DNA of 64,000 nt, taken from Phoenix dactylifera. Lineage: Eukaryota > Streptophyta > Magnoliopsida > Arecales > Arecaceae. The DNA is taken from positions 1,170,738-1,234,737 of the forward strand of contig NC_052404.1 in assembly GCF_009389715.1 (NCBI RefSeq), written 5' to 3'. The notes beneath the pieces are model-generated. The model ran no database searches and was not told the origin of the DNA. It saw only the letters and a list, made by a program, of their open reading frames with translations. The translations under genes were made by a program, and so were the position numbers. Below are positions 1 through 10,240 of the stretch, piece by piece (the stretch's first letter is position 1; every line of letters begins with the position of its first letter).

Positions 1-763
1 TGCCGGTCGGCCTTTTCTTGACGAGGATATTCCCGGCATGGCGGTCGATGTTGAGGAGTCTGATGTCGAGGATGCCGATCCGGTGCACCGACGACACGGA
101 GAACCGCGACGGCCCGAGCTCGCCGGCGTCGAAGTCGTGGGGCACGAACCGCTGGATGGACGCCGTCTGTCTCGCCGCCTGTGAGTTGGTGCCGGAGGCG
201 AACGCAGGATGGGATATCTTGATGAGGGCGGTGGGAGGGACGCCGGAGAAGCTGCCGTGGTCGAGGAGGTAGGCAGCCACCTCGCGCACCCCGGTCTCGC
301 TGGCGCGCACCGAGTGGCGCGACCCGGGCCGGCCGAGGATGCCGATGGGCAGTGGCTCGTCGTCGATAGGCTTGACAATGACGAAGCTCTCGCCGGAGCG
401 GTTGCGGAGGTAGTAGGCCCCGCTGAGGCCGTTGGTGACGGGGACCGGCTGGGTTCCGGAGGCCATGGCGATGGCCACCTCAACCACGAGGGCGCGGACG
501 CCGCAGGCGCGGCGGCCGCCGACGATCTCGATGCGGGCAATGTGGTCGGGTGGCTCGTCGGGGCTGGCGGGGGCGGTGGCGGAGGAGAGGCAGGGGGTGG
601 AGACGCTACGGGGGAAGTTAGGGGATGGCATGATGGGGAGGGCGGAGTAGGGGGGGTCGGGGTCGAGGAGGGCGGCGTCGGGGTGGGGGAAGGAGCGGAG
701 GCGGCAGCGGCGGTTCCAGATGGGGGGCTTGAAACCGTGGCAGTGGTCGACGGCGACGGCCAT
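1..763 (-). CDS. Phosphatidylinositol 4-kinase gamma (PI4Kγ1/8-like), N-terminal part, 3' end outside window
   Basis: Reading the minus strand from the ATG at 763 gives about 254 open codons running off the left edge. The protein starts MAVAVDHCHGFKPP, continues through a proline/alanine-rich stretch, and enters a PI3/4-kinase catalytic domain: a lysine in IVKPIDDEP (the usual ATP-binding position), then ETGVREVAAYLLDHG, the PTALIKISHP segment, HDFDAGELGP, and the catalytic loop LNIDRHAGNILVK close to the window edge. This block order is characteristic of the plant type II/gamma PI4-kinases (UBDKγ family). No ubiquitin-like domain is visible before the kinase domain, as in PI4Kγ1/8-type members. 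Family members phosphorylate phosphatidylinositol at the 4 position, though several plant gamma members act mainly as protein kinases; which applies here is not visible. Reading frame, start and family are seen; specific activity is inferred. Confidence 0.9.
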   Translation of the reverse strand, partial: MAVAVDHCHGFKPPIWNRRCRLRSFPHPDAALLDPDPPYSALPIMPSPNFPRSVSTPCLSSATAPASPDEPPDHIARIEIVGGRRACGVRALVVEVAIAMASGTQPVPVTNGLSGAYYLRNRSGESFVIVKPIDDEPLPIGILGRPGSRHSVRASETGVREVAAYLLDHGSFSGVPPTALIKISHPAFASGTNSQAARQTASIQRFVPHDFDAGELGPSRFSVSSVHRIGILDIRLLNIDRHAGNILVKKRPTG

Positions 764-890
764 TGGAGATGGTCTGAATTGGTGGCAGGGGTTGGTAGGC
801 ATGCATGAGTTACCTTACGGGCTGGGACTGTTAGTGTAACTTCGGTTGCAAAATTCCTATGGAGGCATCATTTGCATTGGCAATCTGCAA
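764..890 (-). promoter_or_regulatory. 5' UTR of the PI4Kγ gene with predicted splice acceptor
   Basis: Just upstream of the ATG at 763 the minus strand has a pyrimidine-rich stretch ending TTGCAG (885-890 on the plus strand), a good 3' splice site. This would make 884-764 untranslated leader joined to an upstream noncoding exon. An out-of-frame upstream ATG lies in this leader (around 803). The splice call rests on the motif alone. Confidence 0.4.
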
Positions 891-2344
891 GGGCCAATAG
901 AAGGAAATGGCTGAGACGAGAACGTATTTTGAGTTGATTAGCGAGAAAGGGAGATGTAAAAATTTTACGGATTTACTGGATGGAATTGGAGGGTAGGTCC
1001 ACTGGCATAGCTATTTCATGCTTATTAATACCTTAATTTATAGCAGCAATCCAACTAAAGAATGAGGCAATATAAGTGGAGAAGTGAGATGAAAAACTAA
1101 ATTAGTTTGCTAAGTGTAACTAATATGATATATTCTTATAGATTAAGGTTGTAATTTATGTCAGCAAATGATTTCTAATTGCAATGAAATGAAACCCCTG
1201 TGGCTCCATAGAGTGCACATATATAATAAACTTTGTAAAACTAGCATTGTTACAAGTCTCAGTAAAGAGTCTAAAGACGATAATAAATGAACATTGAAAA
1301 TAGTCCAAGTAGAAAAGCTTAATAGATCTAGACACGATTTTCCAGTTTTCCCTTAAATAGGTGATCTTTTTATGGATCATTGCATATTGTGCTTTTCTTT
1401 TTAACTCACATGCAGGTTATCGAATATCAATTATCGTTTCTGATCATTATAAAGTTAATATAATAAAACTTAGCTTATTAAATTATACAATAATATACAT
1501 ATAATATTTATAAAGTAAACATTAATTTTCATAAATAGACTATTTGAAATTAATTAATAAAATAGTGACGTGACAGTAAAAACTTTTAACCTCAAAATTT
1601 CAGAAGATATTATAAATTTTTATTAAACATAATATTTACAATATTTAGGCCAATACTTATAGAATAGGAAATTGGAATAAAAGTTTGAAGAAAGCCAAAG
1701 CCTTTTTGTTCTATTAAAGTTTTTTAAGGCATAAAATTTTCTATTCAAGCTACTTCAGAGCACATAAGGTCAACAAAACTCATTTAATTGGCAAGTATAT
1801 TTTCTATTTTTTAGGAATTTTACTTTTTTACTTTATTGGCTGCTTCATGATTAGCGTGGCATTCTAGACTGCTGGAATCTAATATATTAAATTTTAAAAA
1901 TTTTAATGTTTAATAATTGGAAAAAAATCTAAGGCTTGTGGTTCATCAAACTACTATTTGATAATAAATTATGGCAACTAATGGACTATACAATAAACTA
2001 TACATGTCTGGCTACACTAACCCCTCCTATGTAAAATGGCATATACAACAATGTGTTAGACAATCAACTAGTCTATAAGCATATTGGTTGATCTACACTC
2101 TTAGTACGAGCCCTTGGTTGTTTAACAAAATTAGGGAAAACTAATTAGACGAGCAAACTAGTTAACACAAGAAAATTTTACAAGCTTATGTTGTTTGTTG
2201 TGCCAAAACCGAAAAGAGATCATCACTAACTAATTAATAACAACAAAAGAGAACGATAAGTAGAAAGGTCATTATCATAGCATATCCTCATTGAAATAAT
2301 TTGATTGGTTGGTCTATATCAATAACTAGATTCACTTTCAGCAA
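891..2344. other. AT-rich non-coding stretch, probable leader intron or promoter of the PI4Kγ gene
   Basis: No open reading frame of note, no repeat with clear ends. If the acceptor at 885-890 is used, this is intron sequence between the coding exon and a leader exon near 2426-2790. Otherwise it is upstream promoter DNA. Confidence 0.4.
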
Positions 2345-2377
2345 GAAAGAGAGAGAGGGAGAGAGAGAGAGAGAGAG
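2345..2377. repeat. (GA)n microsatellite
   Basis: An almost pure GA-dinucleotide run with one GGG interruption. On the minus strand it is a CT run, common near plant 5' leaders. Confidence 0.9.
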
Positions 2378-2425
2378 TACTTTGTATGATGTTGAAATAT
2401 TTCTTGCTTCTACTTTATCTAAGTT

Positions 2426-2790
2426 CTAAAGGATGAGAGCAGCAACCCCGAGAGAAGCTGTCAATGTTGGTGAAGGAAAGGCTTGGCATTCCTCAGGAAA
2501 GGAAGCGAGCGAGAGATAGCAAAGCAAAGGGAGCGAGAGATGTACTGTCTTCCACCCCACCCCCTCCTCTACCAGGGCCCTCGATCCAATATCGATAACC
2601 CTTCCCCACCTCGTTCCTCCTCTCTCCTCTCTCTCCTCTCTCTCCTCTATCTCCTCTCTATGCCTCCTTGTTTCCTCCAACCCCCTTTCCATATAACGTC
2701 CAAGGGGTTGGATACCACCCGACTCCTGCACCTCTCAGCCAAGATAAGACTCCCAAGCCTATTATTGGAAAAATGACATAATTAAGACAT
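2426..2790 (-). promoter_or_regulatory. GA/CT-rich segment, candidate leader exon or core promoter of the PI4Kγ gene
   Basis: A base-biased block (plus strand: repeated CTCTCCTCT, 2625-2660) standing out from AT-rich surroundings. On the minus strand it is purine-rich with a 101-codon open stretch (2731-2426) rich in Glu/Arg that resembles no protein I know and looks like composition, not coding. Position upstream of the kinase gene suggests a transcribed leader exon, but I cannot place a donor site with confidence. Confidence 0.3.
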
Positions 2791-5700
2791 AATGTCTTTT
2801 AATTTTTTTTATTTTTTGGCCTTTTGAGGATATTTTAATTTAATCTTCCTTAGTCAACTCTTGTTCGTTATTTGCGGTTATTATGGGTGTGAAGGGAGAG
2901 ATTATCGCATGGTTCTCCTGACCGAGAAAAGTGGTTAACCAACTATGGTCCGATCTCTATGGATAAAATATAGACAAATTTGCTACAAAAGAGAAAGAAA
3001 ATTTATGTTAAAAATTATATTGAAATGTATAATTTATTTTATTTTTTTAATTTTCTTTTCTATTTGTACTTTTGTCATAAAAGGAAATGAGTTGCAACCA
3101 TTTCTTTCAAGAGTATGATTATAATGCCATTGATCATGATTATGTGGAAATTGAAATAGATTAGATAATTATACTCCCTCTTATGAATGGAAGGCATGGA
3201 TTTATAAAAGAAGGAAGTGCTTATGAATCGAAGTGTATTTTGATTCTAGTTAGGAAATGATAACGTATGCTCGAGTGGAATAAAATTTCATCCACCACCT
3301 CTTGTGCTTTCTATTGGTTAATGATTCACCACATTATATGTACCCATTCTTAACCAAGTGTCAAAACTCTGACTTTTGTATAAATGGAAAATGGTATAGG
3401 CGCATGAGGCTTTAAGCCCATCCTAGTATACCAAATTCTTGCGTGTGTTGCAATTTCCATACATAATTTTATAGTTACTTGCATATTTTAATATGAGAAA
3501 AAAAAAAATCAAAAGAACACACCCAACAGTTATGAATTGTTTGTTAGGAAAGAATACACTTTTGTCATAGTCATAACATCTCAATGTCAATCATCCCACC
3601 TGACTATGATTCTAAAGAATAAGAAAAAGAAATTATTAAATATATGTCATTCAATTAAAAAAGTAGTTTGGCTTCGATAGTCTTTTCTTCTAAATACTAG
3701 ATATTATTGGGCCAAGAGAGAAAATATTTTAGAATTTAAAAGATAAAAGTATGAAAAAAAAGATTCTTAAAGTATGTAATTGGTGATTAAAAATTGTACA
3801 AGTTAAGACTATATGAATACATATATAAGTATATAAGTCATAAATATCAATACCATGTTGACATTTTTATTAGGAGGCTTTAATTTGTAAATAGACAATG
3901 AAGGATATCTTTGGTGGGGCCAAGATTTTGCAACTTTTGAGAAAAAATATTGTTTTTGCTAGAACTATTTCTTTTGCTTTCTTTGGTGCGATAGAGCATA
4001 TTTGCTCTACACCTATTGCATGAAAATTGTGAAATTTTTTATACAAAAATAATATGATTTAAGATATAACAAATATCAAAGATGTACCATGTGAAAGCAT
4101 TCACACCTTAATATATGAAACATAAGTTAAACCTTGGAGCTATTTCATAAATATATAATTGTTCAATAACTTAATCAATAAGAAACTATACTAAGTCAAT
4201 AAAGACTATAATAAACATAAGAAATTCTTGCATATTAGATTATCTCTACCTTTATTTCTTGAAATGATATCAATTTAGTTTTCAAATAATTAAAATATAT
4301 AGTGAAAAATTATGAATAATAAAAGAGCATATAACTAAACTATTCATCAAATAGCTGTAGAAGAATCTAAGCTTTATGTTTGAAGTTCTTAGGCTACCAA
4401 CACAAACATCCAAATCCATAATCTATGCTTTAGATCACAAATATATTATCCAAATATTGTGTCTTAAAACCATTTAAATTAGTGACTATATGAACTACCA
4501 TCATATTAAATGTCTACTTTGTTCTACCTAGATCGGAAGTTCATTCTTCTCACAATTTTTATTCATGCCCGACCCAAACTTACACTCTATGATCCATAAA
4601 ATTAACTGCTTGTATTCTCCTAAAGTAAAGTTACCTAAAATGGACATGATATTAAATTTTGTTTAAATTTATGCGTCAAGTGACTTAAACTCTCCAATAC
4701 CCTTGAATTTTCACTTTCATATCTCATCTCAATCATGACTTGTAATCCTACCTTAATTTGGACCATATATCTAATTAAAGCAAGTTTCATACCTAGAGTT
4801 CTTAAGAGACTATCTTAATTCTATATCAATCTATTACTAACTAAAGAAGCAATTTAGCTCGTCTCCTAATGTGCACCATAGTATATAGAAGGCAAATGCA
4901 TGTCCTATGGGATATATAACATCTCACAGATTGTCTTATCTAACTTGCTCCTGAGAAATAGGGGAATGGATCATGGAGGCCATGGGATCTATTATGATAC
5001 ATATCCTCCTAATAACACATTATTACAAGACAATGGGAATGGGAACTTTTCATTCTAGCTAGTTAAGCATGATTCGCTGTTATCTATTTTTTTTTAGGAT
5101 GGTATAATGCCAATTTTGCTATCTTTTCATTTTTTTTTCTTACTTTATTTTGCTTTATTAAAAATATTTTTCTAGTCAAACTTTTATATGACATGGTATG
5201 TTGGTATATATATATGGTATATATATATGGGTGTAGATTGTTATTTGCTTGGGTTTAAATGTCCAGCATTAGGTGATAGTATAGACATTTGTCCATTGCA
5301 TCATTTACGTATAGACAACCATTTGTGTGTTAAACCATTGCACATACTAAAGCATCCTAAGGAATTAATGTTTCTAACTTTATATGCGTAGACTACCTCT
5401 GGTCAAATCCTTCTCTCTCTTATGTCATAATCATCAACAATCAAATGCTAGGGCCACTGCCCATCTACTCTTTCCACTTAAAATAATCAAGTATTTGTTG
5501 ACTAGATCTCAATCATCCATTAATTACTTTTTTCTCCTAATTATAATATGGTTGGCAAATAAGCAAGCAGTTTATGAGGCAGCTCATGTTCGGCTCAAAA
5601 TTTAGCACAAGTTTAGCATGAATGATTAGCAAGCAAGCTAGAGCTAATCTCAGTGACGTAGGCTTGAGAACAAGGAAGACTTGGGATCCAACTATGCATG

Positions 5701-6439
5701 GTCCATATAAGTGAGGAAGCGAAAGGTTTGCTTAATTTGGGTTGTGGAAGCATTAGAATAAGGATGCCTACGATAAGAGATAACCCAGAATGCAGACTGC
5801 TAGGATAAGTCAGTCAGGACCCAATCAAGGTCTCTCGTATATTGGAAGGATTGGATTTCATTAAAATTAAGAAACCTTCTTCTAAGTTTCTTCTCAGACT
5901 TCTTGTGTGGTGTGAGGCTAATAAGAACCAGTGGTGCCAAGCCATAGTTCAAGAGGAGATACTAGCAAAAGACCTAGATTCTTCTACCAAGGCCCTGTGA
6001 AGACCAGATGTACGTACGTATGAGGCTAAAGATCTAGCAGAAAAAGATGATGCGAGGCCTTTTGGTTATCCTTTTGACCTTCTCCTATTTTAATTTATGT
6101 GCTTCTTCAAGTTTTTAATCATTCTCGCTTCTAGTTTACTTTTTTTGCTTCTAGTTCTTGTTTCTAGTTCTATTTTTGTTGTACCATTTCGATCTCGTGT
6201 GGCTAAGGTTCCTCTAAGACTCTTTACTTTCATTAGATTTGGCATTAGAGCAACATTTAGATTGTTAGTTTTTTCTTTCTCAGACCTTGTGATACATGCA
6301 TGCTTTGGTGCCATTTGGTATCGTTTCTATTTTTAATTTAAAAATTGAAAAATAAAAATTTTATTTCTATGTTTCTAATTTGTAAATATATTAAATATAT
6401 TTCGTCATAGTCAATTATTTTTTAAACAAACATATCAAT
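2791..6439. other. Intergenic AT-rich DNA, no gene recognised
   Basis: Long AT-rich stretch with short accidental ORFs only, for example 5188-5391 and 5384-5605, neither with recognisable protein content. A short (TA)n run occurs at about 5207-5228. I see no element with intact terminal repeats here. Confidence 0.6.
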
Positions 6440-7350
6440 CACGATGGGCATGATAGTAGTTGCAGTGCGGCAGTGAAAATGGTGATGGTATTAGTAGCAG
6501 GTATGATGGTCGTATAACGGAGATGGTAATGATGGCAGTAGTTAGAGGTGGGCATTGGGTCGGGCTGCTCATGGCCCGGCACGAAACGGGTCGTGCCAGG
6601 CACAGCCCGCTTCTACAGTAACGGGCCGTGCTAAGCACGGCTCATAAAAAGGGGCCGGGCTGAGTTAAGGATTTCTGGCCTGCTGGTCGAGCCCGGCACG
6701 ACCCATAAGGGCCTGGGCTGGCAGATTCGTAGGCCAAGCACGGCATGGCCCGCGGGCTAGCCCGGAACGGCCCATAAGGGCCTGAACCGGCCCAAAATAT
6801 CTCTCAAATTAGCCGTTTTATGTATGTTGGGAGGGGCAAAATGGATAAAAAGCCACAAATAGCCATTATGGGCAAAAAAAAATAGTCGTTATGGGCCACC
6901 TATAATGACTTTTTTTTTGGACAAATGGGCCGTGCCAAGCACGACCCGTGCCGGGCCCGGCATGGCCCGCCACCCCACGGGCCTAGGGCCGTGCCAGGCA
7001 CGGCCTGTTCAGTAAAAGGCCGGCCAGGCACGGCTCATTTGGTCTGTGGCCCGGTGGGCCTGGGCCGGGCCGGGCCCGGCACGGCCCGATGCCCATCTCT
7101 AGCAGTAGTGGTGTGGTGGAGAAAACAAATATAACGACTGTGAGGGCACCAAAGAAGTGATGTAGGCAACAGATATGACAACTATGGTATGATGAAGGTG
7201 ATAGTGACGGAGATTGTAATAATGGTGGGGCACTAGTGATATAGAGATGGTGGTGACGATGGTAGCAGTAGAGGTGATGTCAAGCGTGGTAGTGGTATCA
7301 ATAATGATAGCAGTGACAGTAGCGATGGTGGGGCAATATTGGTGGTTATG
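6440..7350. repeat. Degenerate GGT/GAT trinucleotide-like tract, interrupted by a MITE
   Basis: 6440-6542 and 7110-7350 share a loose composition of GATGGT, GTAGTAG and GGTGGT triplets. The GC-rich MITE at 6543-7101 sits in the middle and splits it. Confidence 0.5.
6543..7101. mobile_element. hAT-type MITE, 559 bp, with 8-bp target duplication
   Basis: The element starts TAGAGGTGGGCATTGGG and ends CCCGATGCCCATCTCTA, imperfect terminal inverted repeats (TAGAG[G/A]TGGGCAT[T/C]GGG). It is flanked by a perfect 8-bp direct repeat GCAGTAGT at 6535-6542 and 7102-7109. Eight-base duplications and TAG...CTA ends are hallmarks of the hAT superfamily. The interior holds GC-rich subterminal repeats around GGCCCGGCACGGCCC in both orientations and an AT-rich centre, with no transposase coding. 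It is a non-autonomous copy that would need a transposase from elsewhere. The short ORFs inside are shadows of the GC-rich repeat. Confidence 0.88.
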
Positions 7351-7825
7351 GTAAAAATCAGGATTTTTTTTTTTGAAAATATTGAAAGTAAGGTTTTCTT
7401 ACTTTCACTTTTCTAGAAATATTTATTAAAAAATAAAAAATCAAAACAATATTTCTAAATATGTTTTTGTGTTCCTATTTCTATAATTTTATTTAAAAAA
7501 TAAAAATAAGAAATAAAAGTGATGCAAATAGGTCTTTAGTGTAGGAATCCTGGTTTTCCTCAAACTTGAATCTTATTTAATTCCTATCCATTCTTATTTG
7601 ATTTCAAAAAAAATGCTTTAAGATATCTAGTCTCTTTCAAATTCTTAATTAACTTTAAATTCCTAGTTGTTTTCAAATTCTAACTTATTTTGAGCTCCTA
7701 GTTGTTAAAGAATTTTGTTTCTTTTTTTTTCTCGCTTGAGTAAGTTTTGAGTGCGATATAACTCTCCTTTCTTTGCATCCTCTTATTTATGTTATTTCTC
7801 TTGAGAGCCACCACCACCTTGCTAT
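7351..7825. other. AT-rich non-coding spacer
   Basis: No gene seen. Pyrimidine-rich toward its right end, where the LINE fragment begins. Confidence 0.5.
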
Positions 7826-8345
7826 ATTAAGATTAATTTTGATAACGGTGTACAAGCGAGAGAAGCTTTTGGTAGCGCAGGTTTTATCATAAGGGGTGCT
7901 AATAGGACCCTTATAGTTGTAGAGGTGTTAAGATTTTTGATACTACTATTCCATTAGTCGAATTATGAGCTAAATGGGAGAGACTGACTTATGCTATACA
8001 GAGTTTGAGTGCTTCTCACATTTATTTAGAGAGAAATTCCTTTACGGTTATTGGATGGCTATCGGATCCACCGTCCGTTGATGCCAGTACGCACCTCTTT
8101 TTAAATGATTACGGACAAATGATGTGTGCATTACTTTCTATTAAAGTTTCACATATCTATCGGGCAGCTAATAGTGCCACAAATTGGATGGCAAGTTATG
8201 TGACCAATCATACCAAATCTACACTATAGGATTCTTTAACACGTCTTCTATACCAATTTTTAGATATTTCTATTTTCTGATTTTCACGAATGTATATATA
8301 CTCATCTTAAATAATTTATTCATCCATTTTATCAAAAAAAAACAA
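7826..8345 (+). mobile_element. 5'-truncated LINE 3' end with a dead RNase H domain
   Basis: Plus-strand reading from 7826 gives INFDNGVQA..., then across disruptions SLSASHIYLERNSFTVIGW and SHIYRAANSATNWMASYVTNH, matching the RNase H domain (RVT_3) at the C terminus of plant LINE ORF2 proteins. A TGA near 7966 breaks the frame at the position of a conserved Trp (ELWAKWE). The third catalytic acidic residue (usual EGDS/ETDS) is replaced in LERNS. About 100 bp after the reading frame stops, an A-rich tail (8335-8360) follows a TTTTATC, typical of LINE 3' ends. No reverse transcriptase is present upstream, so the copy is 5'-truncated as LINE insertions often are. Confidence 0.7.
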
Positions 8346-8360
8346 AAGAAAAAGAAAACT

Positions 8361-9404
8361 CTCCTTTCCAATTCCACGTTAATTTGTTCGGGTCCAACCA
8401 AGGTCGTCTTAATATTCGTTGCAACCTAAGCCCAATACAGCCTTCCAACACAAATAAACCCTGACCTCTGGCTTGTATGTTTCTCCCAAGGGGCATCAAC
8501 TATTTGCAGCCAGCCGAAACTGAGCAAGCATCCCAAAGCAACTCAGATCCAACGATCACCTATTAGACTTGGTTGAACCGTGTAGAAGGATTTACTCTTA
8601 ACAAGAATTTAACAGAATATGAGCTTAATTGAACCAGAAAAATTCTTTGTTAGAATTGGTACCTAAAAATGACCAAGAATTCAGGGGGGAAAAAGGGTAA
8701 AAGTAGAAAGAGGTAAACCAGAGAGGAGGACAAAGTCTAACCAGCAAAGAAAGCCAACATGCATGGCCCATGATAGCCGAGTATTCCAGCATGAATCCTA
8801 TGGAACGTAGCAAAAAGTGGTAGCAATCGCAGATGAAGTTAACATCTTGATGTTGGCCTCCAATGGGCCATAAGGGAGAGCGAACTGGTAGAGCAGCAAT
8901 TGCTATTCTAAACATTAATTAAGGGTATCATCTTTCACCTTCCTACAATCATTTTGATTGTGTCCATCATCTTTTGCACCAATTGATACTTGACATATCA
9001 ACTTAAAAATTAATTATTGTTTTAGAGGAGACAATACATGTAACCAATATCCTATGAAGGTCTAAAAATCATTTAGAAAGAGGTTTGCCTCCTTAAAAAT
9101 GATGAGTTCAACCCAATAAGGATGGTGACCAAAGGTAGCCCATGCCTTTTGTGTATATTTGAGGCTGGCTCATGCCTTGCTCGACTCAGCTTGCATTATA
9201 AGAATAGGTTGGGTTCAGCTCGGATTAAAACCTTTTAGTCCTATTTAAAATAGGGTTGAGCATGGTCTAATGATTTATAAGCTCCATGCTTATGTACATA
9301 TATTTTTGGCATATATTACACAAATATAGTAAAATACGATACTAAAATGTGTCATTCATATAGGTAAAGATACTAATTGTTTGAGGAATTATTCTTCTGA
9401 GCCG
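8361..9404. other. Intergenic DNA, no gene recognised
   Basis: Only short accidental ORFs (e.g. 8915-8625 minus, 96 codons, no recognisable content). No clear repeat boundaries. Confidence 0.5.
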
Positions 9405-9860
9405 AGCATCGACCAGTGTCTGGTAACCATAGGTGAGAGATGTCTCATCATTACTGTGATGATTCGTGCGGGCGTGTGTTTAGTCCCACATCAATTATTC
9501 GCTGGATAGATTTTGGGTACTTGTACAAGATTAAGAAACTCAAATGATACTTTTCGACTATTTTTTTGGATGAAATTTTACATGGTGACAAAATAGTATC
9601 AGAGCAGACCCAACCCATGACTTATGTAGACTGAGGGATACTGCAGCATAGATATATTTGAGTTGAGCTGACTACGAGTTGATTGTGATGTTTGTAATTG
9701 GATTTAGATAGAGTTAGATCTTTAGCTTCGGAAAAATATCGGAATTGATATATATTTAGTTTCATATTGATGATTTTTTGGATAGATTTTGGATGCGTGT
9801 GCAGCATCAAAAGGTTTAAATAATATTTTTTAATTAATTTTTTGTTTTTAGAGAATTAGT
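9405..9860. repeat. Possible degraded LTR/TRIM relic
   Basis: The phrase TTAGTCCCACATCAATTATTC (near 9480-9500) followed by a primer-binding-site-like TAGTATCAGAGC at 9594-9605 resembles small LTR retrotransposon (TRIM) remnants. A second diverged copy of GGATAGATTTTGG plus downstream sequence occurs at about 9780-9840. No matched LTR pair or target duplication can be shown. Confidence 0.3.
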
Positions 9861-10240
9861 GGGCCTCATAGAGGTGAAAACCCGGAGTTATCTTTGTTCC
9901 TTCCCGAAGTAAAGAAAAGATTCCCGGGGAACAAAAAGAACCAGAAAAGGGATGGCATTGTGTTTGATGACTTCTTACCTTCAATTCCAAACCCACGCTG
10001 TCCTGTCTGCCCTTCTTCCCAGTCAAACATAGCATTTCTTCTCAAAAGGGTGAAGAATCCCGATAAACTCTACCACAAAGACTCCATTACTAGATACAAA
10101 GAGAGCTACCAGGACGCTTGCATTTTATAGAATCATGGCTGGAAGCTGGTGGGAGGCATGCATCTCTCTCACTCTCTCTTTAAGAATTAGTGGGAGGTAT
10201 GCATCTCCTACTGAGACTTCCTTTTACTTCGCGTTATTTG
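9861..10240. other. Non-coding spacer left of the Tekay-like LTR
   Basis: Contains two near-copies of a TGGGAGGCATGCATCTC phrase (about 10149-10166 and 10189-10207). The ORF 9894-10130 has no recognisable protein content. Confidence 0.4.

Noticed and set aside
209-808. Plus-strand ORF of 199 codons, Gly/Ala/Val-rich
   Set aside because: It is the antisense shadow of the PI4Kγ coding exon. The minus strand carries conserved kinase motifs and the plus product is low-complexity.
6925-7134. ORF of 69 codons rich in Arg/Gly/Pro
   Set aside because: It reads through the GC-rich subterminal repeats of the hAT MITE; no protein content.
9405-9640. Cassandra-type TRIM with 5S rRNA-like sequence
   Set aside because: AGTCCCACATC and a PBS-like site suggest an LTR relic, but I find no 5S-like promoter boxes and no second LTR.
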